Origin: Ferruginibacter yonginensis
GTDB lineage: Bacteria > Bacteroidota > Bacteroidia > Chitinophagales > Chitinophagaceae
Assembly (NCBI RefSeq): GCF_042651465.1
Contig: NZ_JBHSCZ010000004.1
Span: 93,954 to 157,953 of the forward strand
Direction of reading: 5' to 3'
Length of the DNA stretch: 64,000 nucleotides
The notes under the pieces were generated by a model. That model worked only from the letters and a program-made list of their open reading frames with translations, did not search any database and had not been told where the DNA came from. Position 1 is the stretch's first letter, and the number at the start of each line of letters is the position of its first letter. A program made the position numbers and the translations under genes. Shown piece by piece: positions 16,636 through 25,711 of this stretch.

Positions 16636-17016
16636 TTATTTCTTAGCAACTTTCTTTTTGCCGGCAACTGTCTTACGCTTACCTTTTCTTGTACGGCTGT
16701 TAGTACGAGTACGTTGACCACGAACTGGCAAACCTTTACGGTGACGTAAACCACGGTAACAAGCGATATCTAACAAACGCTTAATATTCATTTGTGTTTC
16801 GCTACGTAAAGCACCTTCAGTTTTAAATTCATTGTTGATGATATTACGGATAGCCGTTTGTTCATCATCATTCCATTGATTTACTTTCTTGTTTACGTCG
16901 ATACCTGCTTTTTCAAGTATGTATGTAGCTGTGCTAGGACCAATACCATAAATGTATGTTAACCCTATTTCACCTCTTTTGTTTTTTGGCAGATCAATAC
17001 CGGCAATACGAGCCAT
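16636..17016 (-). CDS. rpsM: 30S ribosomal protein S13
   Basis: Small-subunit head protein contacting the P-site tRNA and 50S bridge. The 126 residues begin MARIAGIDLPKNKRGEIGL and carry the helix-two-turn-helix YIYGIGPSTA, the conserved RGLRHRKGLPVRGQRT block, and a basic tail TRKGKRKTVAGKKKVAKK. Its length is normal. Confidence 0.98.
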   Translation of the reverse strand: MARIAGIDLPKNKRGEIGLTYIYGIGPSTATYILEKAGIDVNKKVNQWNDDEQTAIRNIINNEFKTEGALRSETQMNIKRLLDIACYRGLRHRKGLPVRGQRTRTNSRTRKGKRKTVAGKKKVAKK

Positions 17017-17053
17017 ATGCTATTTTAAATTTTAATTTTCAAATAAAGATTGA

Positions 17054-17170
17054 TTATCCTTGCTTTTGCTTAAAACGAGGATTCTTTTTGTTGATAACGT
17101 ACAAACGCCCTTTTCTTCTCACAATTTTGCAATCAGCGCTGCGTTTTTTAATTGAAGCTCTTACCTTCAT
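17054..17170 (-). CDS. rpmJ: 50S ribosomal protein L36
   Basis: A 38-residue ribosomal protein. The translation starts MKVRASIKKRSADCKIVRR and ends NKKNPRFKQKQG, matching L36. Only the first Cys of the usual zinc-binding C-x2-C-x12-C-x4-H set is kept (ADCKIV), so this is the zinc-free (C-minus) form. It lies between infA and rpsM, the classical position. Confidence 0.95.
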   Translation of the reverse strand: MKVRASIKKRSADCKIVRRKGRLYVINKKNPRFKQKQG

Positions 17171-17221
17171 TTTGATTAGTTTTTACTTTTAACTTATAAT
17201 AATTCAAACTGTATAACCTTA

Positions 17222-17440
17222 CTATTTATAGCGGAAAATGATTCTACCCCTTGTTAAATCATAAGGGCTCATTTCAACCCCCACTTTATCGCCTGGTAAA
17301 ATACGGATGTAGTGCATCCTCATTTTTCCAGAAATGGTAGCCAATATTTCGTGGCCGTTTTCCAGCTTTACTTTGAACATAGCATTGCTTAGCGCTTCTA
17401 CTATTGATCCGTCTTGTTTAATGAGTGCCTGTTTAGCCAT
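17222..17440 (-). CDS. infA: Translation initiation factor IF-1
   Basis: Binds the 30S A site during initiation. The 72-residue S1-fold protein matches IF-1 along its length (IKQDGSIVEALSNAMFKVKL, GHEILATISGKMRMHYIRI, GDKVGVEMSPYDLTRGRI). It is the first gene of the operon here: a -7 promoter box lies just upstream, and no secY or map precedes it. Confidence 0.98.
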   Translation of the reverse strand: MAKQALIKQDGSIVEALSNAMFKVKLENGHEILATISGKMRMHYIRILPGDKVGVEMSPYDLTRGRIIFRYK

Positions 17441-17453
17441 AAATTTCGGAGCG

Positions 17454-17461
17454 CAAAGATA
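17454..17461 (-). promoter_or_regulatory. -7 promoter box of the infA-rplQ operon
   Basis: On the minus strand the sequence is TATCTTTG, followed by GC and then the infA ATG 13 bp further on. It fits the TAnnTTTG consensus. This places the start of the ribosomal transcript directly before infA. Confidence 0.6.
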
Positions 17462-17624
17462 AGAGTATTATTTTAATTAAATACTAAAAAAATACATTGT
17501 AGCTAAAAATCAGTAATAATTTTCGCTAAAATGATGATTTTCAATTAAAAAACAATCGAATTTTGAGCTATTTTTTAATAAATTGAGCAATTTTGAGTGG
17601 CAAAAGTACAGTTTTTTTCGGCAG

Positions 17625-18338
17625 TTATTCTAAAATTTTAACCTCTGTACGCCTGTTTTGAGCTTTACCTGCTGCTGTTGCATTTGAAGCTACTGGCACG
17701 GTACTACCATAACCTTTTGCAGTTAAGCGATTTGCACTTATGCCTTTTGTTATTAAATAAGCCATAACTGTTTTGGCCCTTTCCATTGATAATAAAATAT
17801 TAGCTGCTGGTTTACCAACGTTATCAGTATGCCCACCAATTTCTATACGCTCATCATCTTTTCTATTTAAATAAGCCACCAACTCATCTAAAACAGCAAA
17901 CGACTCGGGCTTTAAATCAGCTTTACCAGTTTCAAAATTTACATCTTCTAAAACAAAAGTTTTTGAAGGCTGAAATTGTATATCAACCACAAATGGATTT
18001 TTGTAAGATGCATTGGCAGGTAACGCAGGTATTTCTAACACATTATAGCTGGTAGAATCTTTAAAACCTAGAATAAAAATTTCATATTTATCACCTGCAG
18101 GTAATCGCAAAGAAAATTGCCCGTTATCTTGGCTCATTCCCTGATATTCTTTTTGCGTAAGCTGGCTTCTAAACACTACAATTTCATGTACCAACACATT
18201 TTTTTTAAAATCTGTAATTGTTACGTTTATAGGCGCATCTTTAGGTTGTGATGCGTTTTGTTGTTGGCTATTGGTTTGGCCAAAAACAACCGTTTGAAGT
18301 AAAATTGCCCAAGTAAAAATGAATAAAAAAAGTTTCAT
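17625..18338 (-). CDS. OmpA-family outer membrane / peptidoglycan-binding protein
   Basis: A secreted 237-residue protein with signal peptide MKLFLFIFTWAILLQTVVFG. The middle region (about 35-125) resembles a carboxypeptidase-regulatory-like beta domain (VRDFKK-type, ITDFKKNVLVHEIVVF). The C-terminal OmpA domain (130-237) has FETGKADLKPES, the peptidoglycan-binding block IEIGGHTDNVGKPAAN, and LSMERAKTVMAYLITKGI ending RRTEVKI. No beta-barrel is present, so it is probably a periplasmic cell-wall anchor. It is not part of an obvious operon. Confidence 0.85.
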   Translation of the reverse strand: MKLFLFIFTWAILLQTVVFGQTNSQQQNASQPKDAPINVTITDFKKNVLVHEIVVFRSQLTQKEYQGMSQDNGQFSLRLPAGDKYEIFILGFKDSTSYNVLEIPALPANASYKNPFVVDIQFQPSKTFVLEDVNFETGKADLKPESFAVLDELVAYLNRKDDERIEIGGHTDNVGKPAANILLSMERAKTVMAYLITKGISANRLTAKGYGSTVPVASNATAAGKAQNRRTEVKILE

Positions 18339-18408
18339 GTTGTAGAGTAATTTTTATTTTAAAGATACACTAATAAACAAAAAAGATGCCCAAGGCTTTT
18401 ACAACACA

Positions 18409-19068
18409 TTAATCTTTCCATAAATATGGAAACAAAATCACTGCAAGTACAAAAACCAATACATCTAACCCCAATATTAGGCCAGACAGCTGCAAAAATG
18501 CACCAGATCTAAATACTTCACCTAAACCAGCTTTACTTAAACGCATTAACAACAATAACTGAGGTAAAATAACTGGGAAACCTAAAATGGCTATTAATGC
18601 TGCATTTTGTTGCGCCTTCGCTGCAATAGCACTCATTAATGTAAACGTTAAGCTAATGCTTGTGCCACCCAACAAAACAATGGCATAAAATGCACCTACA
18701 TGTTCAACTGGGTTATTTAAGAAGATGAAAAACAGTAGTAAACTAAGGCTACTCATCAGTAACATTAATACTACATTAAATAATAATTTTGCAATGATAA
18801 ACTCAGTAGGTGAAGCTATGGAATAGTAGTATAACATTAAACCGCTACTCTCCTGCAAAAAACTTTTAGCAACCGTATTTACACAAACAAATAGTTGTAT
18901 TACCCAAAATAAACTATTCCAAATTACTGCATCCGGACTATCAGGCAGCGATAAATACAATACAAAAATGGTAGCAGCTATATATAATAGTATACCATAA
19001 AAAGTATGTTGCTTTCGTAACTCAAGCAGCAAATCTTTTTTCAATAAAGCAAATATGCGTTTAACCAC
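18409..19068 (-). CDS. ccmB: CcmB haem exporter permease subunit
   Basis: Membrane subunit of the CcmAB(C) ABC system of cytochrome c maturation. The 219 residues have six membrane helices, and the N-terminal KKDLLLELRKQHTFYGILLY and SFLQESSGLMLYYYSIAS match CcmB. The start codon is GTG at 19068; an ATG two bases upstream is out of frame. The other ccm genes in this window lie 15 kb away at 1922-2846, and ccmA is not here. Confidence 0.88.
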   Translation of the reverse strand: MVKRIFALLKKDLLLELRKQHTFYGILLYIAATIFVLYLSLPDSPDAVIWNSLFWVIQLFVCVNTVAKSFLQESSGLMLYYYSIASPTEFIIAKLLFNVVLMLLMSSLSLLLFFIFLNNPVEHVGAFYAIVLLGGTSISLTFTLMSAIAAKAQQNAALIAILGFPVILPQLLLLMRLSKAGLGEVFRSGAFLQLSGLILGLDVLVFVLAVILFPYLWKD

Positions 19069-19332
19069 ATTGCAAAATAAACACTTTTATGTTGCATTCA
19101 AATTGCAATATAATAATGCTATACATAATCAATAAAGGTTGCTGAAAAGTCACAAGTAAATGTATTGTTTATGAAAACCCAAAAGCTGATATCATTCATT
19201 TAAAATCGTAAGCATACTACAAGTAATATTTAAAATACTAAAGTAAAGAAAGCGTATTTGTACTTGATTTTTTAACAAAATTTTATTATTAAATTTAATG
19301 GAGGATTTTAACTATCACCAAAACAACTATTT

Positions 19333-21663
19333 ATGAAAAGAAATTTAAAATTCAATTTTCTAGCTGGTAGCCTACTATTATCAATGGCAACAATGGCTCA
19401 AGATGTTCAAAAAGGGTTACCAGGTATGTATCCTTCGTATGTAGATTTTAAAAATGCACCCGTTAGTTTTACTAAAGGAGCGATCATTATTGCAGACGAA
19501 AATGGAAAAACCAACACTACATCAAATGTGCAACTCATAAGGTCTGATAAAGATGAATTGGGCATTTTTCATTACAGGTACCAACAAACCTATTTAAATA
19601 TACCTGTTGAAAATGCTACCTATGTTGCACATGTAAAAAATGATCAAATTTTATCAGAAAATGGTAAATGGATAAAAGATTTTCCTTCGTTATTAAAAGC
19701 AGTCCCTATGTTAAATCAACAAATTGCATTAGCGGCTGCTAAAGGCGAAATTGGCGCTCAACAGTATAAATGGGAAGTACCTACAGATGAAGCCTTCATA
19801 AAACAAGAAAAAAATGATGTAAACGCTACTTACTTACCAAAAGGCGAATTGGTTTTTTATAGTGGTGAAGAAGAAGTAATTCCTTCACAACTACGCCTAG
19901 CTTATAAATTTGATATTTATGCTGCTTACCCTGCCAGCAGAAATATTGTATTTGTTGATGCGAACGATGGTTCAATACTTGGAAGAAGAGAAATAATACA
20001 TACTACGAATGCACCCGGTACAGCTGTAACAGCATATAGTGGCTCACAAGCTATTACCAGCGATTATACCGGAACTACCTATCGCTTAAGAGAAGTTGGC
20101 AGAGGTAATGGTATTCAAACTTTTAATATGAAAACAGCTGGCGCAAACTATGCCGCAGCCGTTGATTTTACTGATGCTGATAATAATTGGAATAACGTTA
20201 ACACTAATTTAGACCAATATGCAACCGATGCTCATTGGGGTGCTGAAAAAACATATGATTATTATTTTAGCCGCTACAACCGTAACAGTGTTGACAATGC
20301 AGGGTTAATATTAAAAAGTTATGTACACACCAGCTTAACAGCACAAGGTTACCCTGATAATGTTAATGCATTTTGGGATGGTAGCAAAATGAGCTACGGT
20401 GATGGAAACGCAACTTACAAACCTTTAACAGCTTTGGATATTGCAGGCCATGAAATTACCCATGCCGTTACACAATATTCATCAAACTTGGCCTATTCAA
20501 CTGAGTCAGGTGCTATGAACGAAGGTTTCAGCGATATTTTTGGAACTGCTATTGAATTTTATGCTCGTTCAACAAGAGCCAATTGGTTAATTGGTGAAGA
20601 TATTGGCGCAGCATTTAGAAGCATGAGTAACCCTAATCAATTTAGCCAACCAGATACCTACCAAGGTACCTATTGGTATACGGGCACTGCTGATAATGGT
20701 GGTGTACATACCAATAGTGGTGTTTTAAATTATTGGTTTTATTTATTATCAGTAGGCGGTAGCGGCACTAATGATAAAGGCACTGCTTTTAATGTAACAG
20801 CAATTGGTATTGATAAAGCAGGTGCTATTGCTTACAGACTCAACAGCTTCTATTTAATATCTACCTCAAAATTTGCTGATGCAAGAACTTTTGGAATAAA
20901 AGCCGCTGAAGATTTATATGGAGTGGGTAGCGTAGAGGCTGTACAAACTGCTAATGCATGGACTGCCGTAGGTGTAGGCGGTACCGTAACGCCTCCTACT
21001 TGTACTGATGCATATGAAACAAATGAAACCAGAACAGCTGCAAAAGCCATCACTAAAAATGTGGATATTACTGCAAAAATTAGCAGTACAACCGATAAAG
21101 ACTGGTTTACATTTACAACTACAGCAGCTGCACCTAAAGTACAAGTAACAGTAAGTAATTTACCTGCTGATTATGATGTACGTTTATATAATAGCGCAGG
21201 CACACAGTTGGGTATTTCTCAAAATGGTGGTACTACGGCTGAAACTGTTAAGTACAATACATCTACAGCTGCAGCTACTTACTATGTTCAAGTATATGGT
21301 TACAATGGAGCAAATAGTACAAGTTGTTATACTTTAAGGGCTTCAACTAGTGGTGTTAACTTTATTGATGATCCAACAAATAACGGCTTCATTTCTATAA
21401 AAGATAATAAAACACCCAATACTTTCAATGTATACCCGAGCCCAGTTGCAAGAGGCGGCAATATTACACTACAATTTACAGAGGCAACCAACAGTCCAAA
21501 GCAAATTATAGTTACAGACTTAAGTGGTAGAAATATTTACAGTCAAAAAATAACTAGTTTTGAAGGTAACAACAGCATCAACTTTAAGTTGCCTAATATG
21601 GCGCCAGGTACTTATTTTATTAAATTAGATGAAAACAATATCAAAAAAATAACCGTATTGTAA
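19333..21663 (+). CDS. Secreted M4 (thermolysin-type) metalloprotease with type IX sorting domain
   Basis: An exported zinc endopeptidase of 776 residues. The signal peptide ends near MATMAQ. An FTP/PepSY-type propeptide covers about 40-210. The M4 catalytic domain (about 230-550) has the zinc motif HEITH (H373, E374, H377) and the third ligand E397 in NEGFSD, plus the late GGVHTNSGV block with its active-site His. A pre-peptidase C-terminal beta domain covers about 560-650. The last 80 residues (NVYPSPVARG to FIKLDENNIKKITVL) form a type A T9SS sorting signal, so the enzyme is probably secreted or surface-attached through the Por system. Confidence 0.93.
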   Translation: MKRNLKFNFLAGSLLLSMATMAQDVQKGLPGMYPSYVDFKNAPVSFTKGAIIIADENGKTNTTSNVQLIRSDKDELGIFHYRYQQTYLNIPVENATYVAHVKNDQILSENGKWIKDFPSLLKAVPMLNQQIALAAAKGEIGAQQYKWEVPTDEAFIKQEKNDVNATYLPKGELVFYSGEEEVIPSQLRLAYKFDIYAAYPASRNIVFVDANDGSILGRREIIHTTNAPGTAVTAYSGSQAITSDYTGTTYRLREVGRGNGIQTFNMKTAGANYAAAVDFTDADNNWNNVNTNLDQYATDAHWGAEKTYDYYFSRYNRNSVDNAGLILKSYVHTSLTAQGYPDNVNAFWDGSKMSYGDGNATYKPLTALDIAGHEITHAVTQYSSNLAYSTESGAMNEGFSDIFGTAIEFYARSTRANWLIGEDIGAAFRSMSNPNQFSQPDTYQGTYWYTGTADNGGVHTNSGVLNYWFYLLSVGGSGTNDKGTAFNVTAIGIDKAGAIAYRLNSFYLISTSKFADARTFGIKAAEDLYGVGSVEAVQTANAWTAVGVGGTVTPPTCTDAYETNETRTAAKAITKNVDITAKISSTTDKDWFTFTTTAAAPKVQVTVSNLPADYDVRLYNSAGTQLGISQNGGTTAETVKYNTSTAAATYYVQVYGYNGANSTSCYTLRASTSGVNFIDDPTNNGFISIKDNKTPNTFNVYPSPVARGGNITLQFTEATNSPKQIIVTDLSGRNIYSQKITSFEGNNSINFKLPNMAPGTYFIKLDENNIKKITVL

Positions 21664-21680
21664 AACAATATTTTCATTAA

Positions 21681-21716
21681 AAACGAAGCCCACATGTATA
21701 ATTGTGGGCTTCGTTT
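21681..21716. terminator. Bidirectional terminator between the M4 protease and tdk
   Basis: Arms 21681-21694 and 21703-21716 form a perfect 14-bp stem with a loop of 8 nt, flanked by A-runs and T-runs. It serves both convergent genes. Confidence 0.9.
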
Positions 21717-21721
21717 TTTAA

Positions 21722-22291
21722 TTATGCAGGCAGTTGAGCACATTCTCTGCAACGTGGCTCATAAATATCTTTTTCACCAAGTAGCACTTGGCCGCCAGTT
21801 GCAATTTTACGGTATGATATACTTGCCATGCCACCGCAACGCATACAAACGGCATGCAGCTTGGTGATATAATCCGCCACGGCAAGTAGGTTAGGCATTT
21901 GGCCAAATGGTTTTCCTAAATAATCCATATCTAAACCAGCCACTATAACCCTTATGCCTTTTAAAGCTAACTGTTCACATACATAAGCAATTTCTTCATC
22001 AAAAAACTGGGCTTCATCTATACCCACAACATCAACATCTTGTGCCATTAATAAAATACTATGTGCATTTTCAACGGGTGTGCTGTGTATACTATTGGTA
22101 TCATGACTAACAATATTTACTTCATCATAGCGTACATCAATAGCAGGTTTAAAAATTTCAGCTTTTAAATTGGCTATCTTAACTCTTTTTAATCTACGAA
22201 TAAGCTCTTCTGTTTTACCACTAAACATACTACCACAAATCACTTCAATCCAACCTTTTCTTTCTCCCTTTAAATTAGGTTCTATAAACAT
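21722..22291 (-). CDS. tdk: Thymidine kinase
   Basis: Phosphorylates thymidine in the salvage pathway. It is a type II thymidine kinase with P-loop GSMFSGKTEEL, the DEAQFFDEE block (catalytic Glu region), and the lasso region GLDMDYLGKPFG. A zinc ribbon has CMRCGG and CRECAQ. I place the start at the ATG at 22291 (MFIEPNLKG, 189 residues). The longer frame to 22339 adds 16 residues not seen in the family. Confidence 0.94.
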   Translation of the reverse strand: MFIEPNLKGERKGWIEVICGSMFSGKTEELIRRLKRVKIANLKAEIFKPAIDVRYDEVNIVSHDTNSIHSTPVENAHSILLMAQDVDVVGIDEAQFFDEEIAYVCEQLALKGIRVIVAGLDMDYLGKPFGQMPNLLAVADYITKLHAVCMRCGGMASISYRKIATGGQVLLGEKDIYEPRCRECAQLPA

Positions 22292-22411
22292 TCTTACTTT
22301 TTTTTGATAGTGTTGCGTAACTTTAACGCAGTATTGCAAAGATTAGGAATATAATCGAAGCAAATAAAAAATTATTTTATTGTTTAAGCTTCAAAAATAA
22401 AAAAATTGCAA

Positions 22412-23224
22412 ATGGATAGAGTGGAAACATTGAGCAACCTTTTAGCTTCAAAACTGCAGCACAATGCCTCTATAAATGAGTTGTTGAATATTGTAAAAAT
22501 GTTAGAGTCAGAGTTATTGCATTTAAAAACAATAACGCCGCCAACAATGACAAACGCAAGGAGTACAGCCATTCATATTGCAAAACACAATAACCCCACT
22601 CCTTTAAAAGCAACACCCAACGAAGCTACAGCCGTTGAAGAAAAAACAGTAGTAATGCTACAGGTTGATGAAGCTGAAGTTGAGGCTGAATTAGAAGAAA
22701 TAAAAAAAATAGCGGAAGAGCGTAACCATTTAATTTATCAAAATAAACCTGTACAAACATTTGATGTGTTAGATGAAATTCCGACCATGGTAAACAGACA
22801 ATCAGCTACACCAGTTGCTACTGCTATTGAAACAACAATGCCTTTACCTACGGCAAAGCCAGTTGCTTTAAATACTGATGATGTACCTAAAAAAGAAATT
22901 AACGAGGTAATACCTACCAACAATACTTCCTTAAACGATGTTTTAAAATCAACCCAACATGAGCTCAGTGATAGTTTAAAAGATGCACCAGTAAAAGATT
23001 TAAAAAAAGCCATCGGCATCAACGACAGGTTTAGGTTTTTAAATGAATTATTTAGGGGTGATGAGGCTATGTACGAACGCAGTATTAAAACCATCAATAA
23101 TTTCGCCATTTACCCAGAAGCAGAATATTGGATAAGAAGAGAATTAAAACTGAAACTCGGTTGGAGCGATCAAAACGATACCGTACAACAATTTGATCAA
23201 TTGGTTAAAAGGCGTTTTGCATAA
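22412..23224 (+). CDS. Conserved Bacteroidota protein of unknown function
   Basis: A soluble 270-residue protein that I cannot name. The N-terminal two thirds are low-complexity and rich in Glu, Ala, Thr and Pro, with an acidic helix near 90-105 (DEAEVEAELEEIKKIAEE). The C-terminal 75 residues are compact and look conserved (DLKKAIGINDRFRFLNELFRG, SIKTINNFAIYPEAEYWIRRE); I have seen this pattern in other Bacteroidota hypotheticals. There is no signal peptide or membrane segment. I use the ATG at 22412; a TTG two codons upstream is an alternative. Its 3' end overlaps the 3' end of the Kdo transferase gene by 28 bp. Confidence 0.75.
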   Translation: MDRVETLSNLLASKLQHNASINELLNIVKMLESELLHLKTITPPTMTNARSTAIHIAKHNNPTPLKATPNEATAVEEKTVVMLQVDEAEVEAELEEIKKIAEERNHLIYQNKPVQTFDVLDEIPTMVNRQSATPVATAIETTMPLPTAKPVALNTDDVPKKEINEVIPTNNTSLNDVLKSTQHELSDSLKDAPVKDLKKAIGINDRFRFLNELFRGDEAMYERSIKTINNFAIYPEAEYWIRRELKLKLGWSDQNDTVQQFDQLVKRRFA

Positions 23225-24453
23225 ATATGCGACATAATTTTTTCTGTAGCACCTTTATTTTGTAACACATAAGCTTTATTAACATTACAAGCCTTATCGT
23301 ATGTGTTAGTATTAATGAGTAAATCATTTAAAGTATTTTCAAGCTCAAGGGCTGTTTCAACACTAAAAGCGCCTTTTTGTTGCACCAATGCCAATGCCTC
23401 AGAAAATTTGTGATACTCCGGTCCAAATACTACAGGCATACCATACACAGCCGCTTCTAAAATATTATGAATGCCACTATCATTAAAGCCCCCACCAATG
23501 TAAGCAATAGTGGCTATTTTATATAGTGATGCTAACATGCCAATATTATCAATCACCAACACTTGAGCGGTAACATCATGTTGTTTGAGCGTTGTGTAAA
23601 AAACTGCCTGTGGCAATATTTTTTTTATTGAAAATAAATGCTCCTCGTCAATTTCATGTGGTGCAATAATAAATTTTATGTGGGGGTGTTGTACTATAAA
23701 ATGTTTTAAAACTTCTTCATCATCTTCCCAAGTACTGCCTGCCACTATCACTGTACTATTTGCACAAAATTGTATCACCAACTCAGGCAGCGAATGAGTG
23801 GTAGCCGCAACAGCCACTACCCTATCAAACCTTGTATCGCCTGCTAATACTACATTTTGAGCCAATTTAATTTCAGTTAAAAGCTCAATTGATGAAGCAT
23901 TTTGTACAAAAATGGTTTCAAAACTTTGCAGTACTTTTTTCCATAAACCACCGTACCATTTAAAAAATGGCTGACTAGCCCTAAAAACTGCTGATACCAA
24001 CAATACAGGAACCCCTGTTGTTTTTAAAGTAGTGAGGTAATAATACCAATACTCATACTTTACCCAAATTACCAATGCAGGTTGTACAATTTCAAGAAAA
24101 CGTTGGGCATTTCGTTTACCATCCATTGGCAAGTAAAAAACCCCATCTGCCTGCGGATAATGCTTTCTAATTTCATACCCACTTGGCGAAAAAAAAGTAA
24201 GTAAAATTTTATGTAAAGGATAATCTTTTTTTAAGGCCTCAATAACGGGGCGCCCTTGCTCAAATTCGCCCAAACTTGCACAGTGTACCCATATAATATT
24301 ACTATCAGCTGGTAGTTCGTTACGCCATACTTGAAGTTTATTGAAAATATTTTTTCTTCCTTCAAGCCATAAAGTAGCCTTTGTACTTTTAAAACTTGCA
24401 ATACGTACACCTAATTGGTACAACGCAATAAATAAATTATAAAAAAACAGCAT
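23197..24453 (-). CDS. waaA: 3-deoxy-D-manno-octulosonic acid (Kdo) transferase
   Basis: Adds Kdo from CMP-Kdo to lipid A precursor at the inner membrane. The 418-residue GT30 enzyme has an N-terminal membrane anchor (LFFYNLFIALYQLGVRI), the conserved WVHCASLGEFEQGRPVI with its catalytic Glu, and KYEYWYYYL. The C-terminal AYIGGGFNDSGIHNILEA and GMPVVFGPEYHKF match the nucleotide-binding half. I start at the ATG at 24453; the frame runs on to 24699, but that would overlap degT, and a promoter box lies at 24474-24481. Its presence indicates a normal outer membrane with LPS. Confidence 0.93.
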   Translation of the reverse strand: MLFFYNLFIALYQLGVRIASFKSTKATLWLEGRKNIFNKLQVWRNELPADSNIIWVHCASLGEFEQGRPVIEALKKDYPLHKILLTFFSPSGYEIRKHYPQADGVFYLPMDGKRNAQRFLEIVQPALVIWVKYEYWYYYLTTLKTTGVPVLLVSAVFRASQPFFKWYGGLWKKVLQSFETIFVQNASSIELLTEIKLAQNVVLAGDTRFDRVVAVAATTHSLPELVIQFCANSTVIVAGSTWEDDEEVLKHFIVQHPHIKFIIAPHEIDEEHLFSIKKILPQAVFYTTLKQHDVTAQVLVIDNIGMLASLYKIATIAYIGGGFNDSGIHNILEAAVYGMPVVFGPEYHKFSEALALVQQKGAFSVETALELENTLNDLLINTNTYDKACNVNKAYVLQNKGATEKIMSHIYAKRLLTN

Positions 24454-24473
24454 CAATAACAAATTGGTTACAG

Positions 24474-24481
24474 CAAAAGTA
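24474..24481 (-). promoter_or_regulatory. -7 promoter box of the Kdo transferase gene
   Basis: Minus-strand TACTTTTG fits TAnnTTTG and lies 20 bp upstream of the chosen ATG at 24453. It supports that start over the longer frame. Confidence 0.5.
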
Positions 24482-24541
24482 AAGGCAAATATTGGCTTAA
24501 ACCAATTGTTGAGGGGTGGTACATTCAGTGAGCAATAATTG

Positions 24542-24549
24542 TATCTTTG
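24542..24549 (+). promoter_or_regulatory. -7 promoter box of the nucleotide-sugar cluster
   Basis: TATCTTTG fits TAnnTTTG and sits 19 bp upstream of the ATG at 24569. It would drive the aminotransferase gene and probably the genes behind it. It also argues against the upstream ATG at 24539. Confidence 0.55.
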
Positions 24550-24568
24550 CAGCCGCAAAAAAGCATGT

Positions 24569-25705
24569 ATGAAGCAATTACAAATGGTAGATACAAAATC
24601 ACAGTATCTTAAAATAAAAACAGAAGTAGATGCAGCAGTAATTGCTGTAATGGAAAGTTCTCGATTTATTGGGGGCGATGTAGTGAACGGTTTTGCCAAT
24701 AATTTGGGTACATACCATCAATCAAAACATGTAATTCCTTGTGCAAATGGTACTGATGCTTTACAAATTGCCATGATGGCCCTAGGTTTACAACCTGGCG
24801 ATGAAGTAATAACACCCTCTTTTACTTACATAGCTACTGTTGAAGTAGCTGCTTTACTTCGCATTAAACCTGTGTTTGTTGAAGTGGATCAAAAAACTTT
24901 TTGTATTGACCCTATTGCGGTTGAAAAAGCAATAACACCTAAAACCAAAGCAATTGTTCCTGTTCATTTATACGGCCATGCGGCTGATATGGAAGCCATC
25001 ATGAAAATTGCAGCTAAACATAACTTATTTGTAATTGAAGATAATGCCCAAGGGATAGGGAATGATTACACTTTTTCTGATGGAACCGTTAAAAAAACAG
25101 GCAGTATTGGTCATATTGGTTGTACTTCTTTTTACCCTTCAAAAAACTTAGGTGCTTTTGGTGATGGTGGTGCTATTTTTACAAATGATGATGCACTAGC
25201 TGTACAATTGAAAATGATTGCATCTCACGGACAAAGCCGTCAATATTATCATGATGTTGTTGGTTGTAACTCACGTTTAGATGCAATGCAAGCAGCAATT
25301 TTAGACATTAAGCTCAAACATTTAGATGAATATATTGCAGCAAGAAGAAAAGCTGCAGACTTTTATGATAAGGCATTTGCCAACAACCCAAAAATTGAAG
25401 TACCATTTAGAGCTACCAATAATAACCATGTGTTTCATCAATATACTTTAATATTACATGATACTGATAGAGATGCACTGAATAAATATTTAGCTGAACA
25501 TGATATACCGTCAATGATTTATTACCCAGTGCCAGCTCATAAACAAAAAATGTTCGACATTTTTGAAGATAACCACTACGAACTACCTATTACCGATTGG
25601 CTCACAAAAAGGGTAATTTCATTACCGATGCATACGGAGCTTGATGAAGAACAACAAACATTCATTGCACAGCATGTAATTGAATTCATAAATAAACAAG
25701 CATAA
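24569..25705 (+). CDS. DegT/DnrJ/EryC1/StrS-family sugar aminotransferase
   Basis: A PLP-dependent enzyme (378 residues) that aminates a keto-sugar nucleotide. The fold-type I motifs are clear: PCANGTDALQIAMMAL, SFTYIATVEVAAL, the DNAQGIG loop, and the PLP lysine K192 in SFYPSKNLGAFGDGG. The start MKQLQMVDTKSQYLKIK at 24569 is typical of the family. It is followed after 6 bp by the UDP-glucose dehydrogenase gene, so it is likely part of an operon making surface sugars. The exact substrate is uncertain; a 3-keto- or 4-keto-UDP-HexNAc(A) is plausible. Confidence 0.9.
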   Translation: MKQLQMVDTKSQYLKIKTEVDAAVIAVMESSRFIGGDVVNGFANNLGTYHQSKHVIPCANGTDALQIAMMALGLQPGDEVITPSFTYIATVEVAALLRIKPVFVEVDQKTFCIDPIAVEKAITPKTKAIVPVHLYGHAADMEAIMKIAAKHNLFVIEDNAQGIGNDYTFSDGTVKKTGSIGHIGCTSFYPSKNLGAFGDGGAIFTNDDALAVQLKMIASHGQSRQYYHDVVGCNSRLDAMQAAILDIKLKHLDEYIAARRKAADFYDKAFANNPKIEVPFRATNNNHVFHQYTLILHDTDRDALNKYLAEHDIPSMIYYPVPAHKQKMFDIFEDNHYELPITDWLTKRVISLPMHTELDEEQQTFIAQHVIEFINKQA

Positions 25706-25711
25706 TTTTAT

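Noticed and set aside
24454..24699. Longer N-terminus for the Kdo transferase
   Set aside because: The extra 82 residues are unlike the family, overlap the divergent aminotransferase gene, and include the promoter boxes of both genes.
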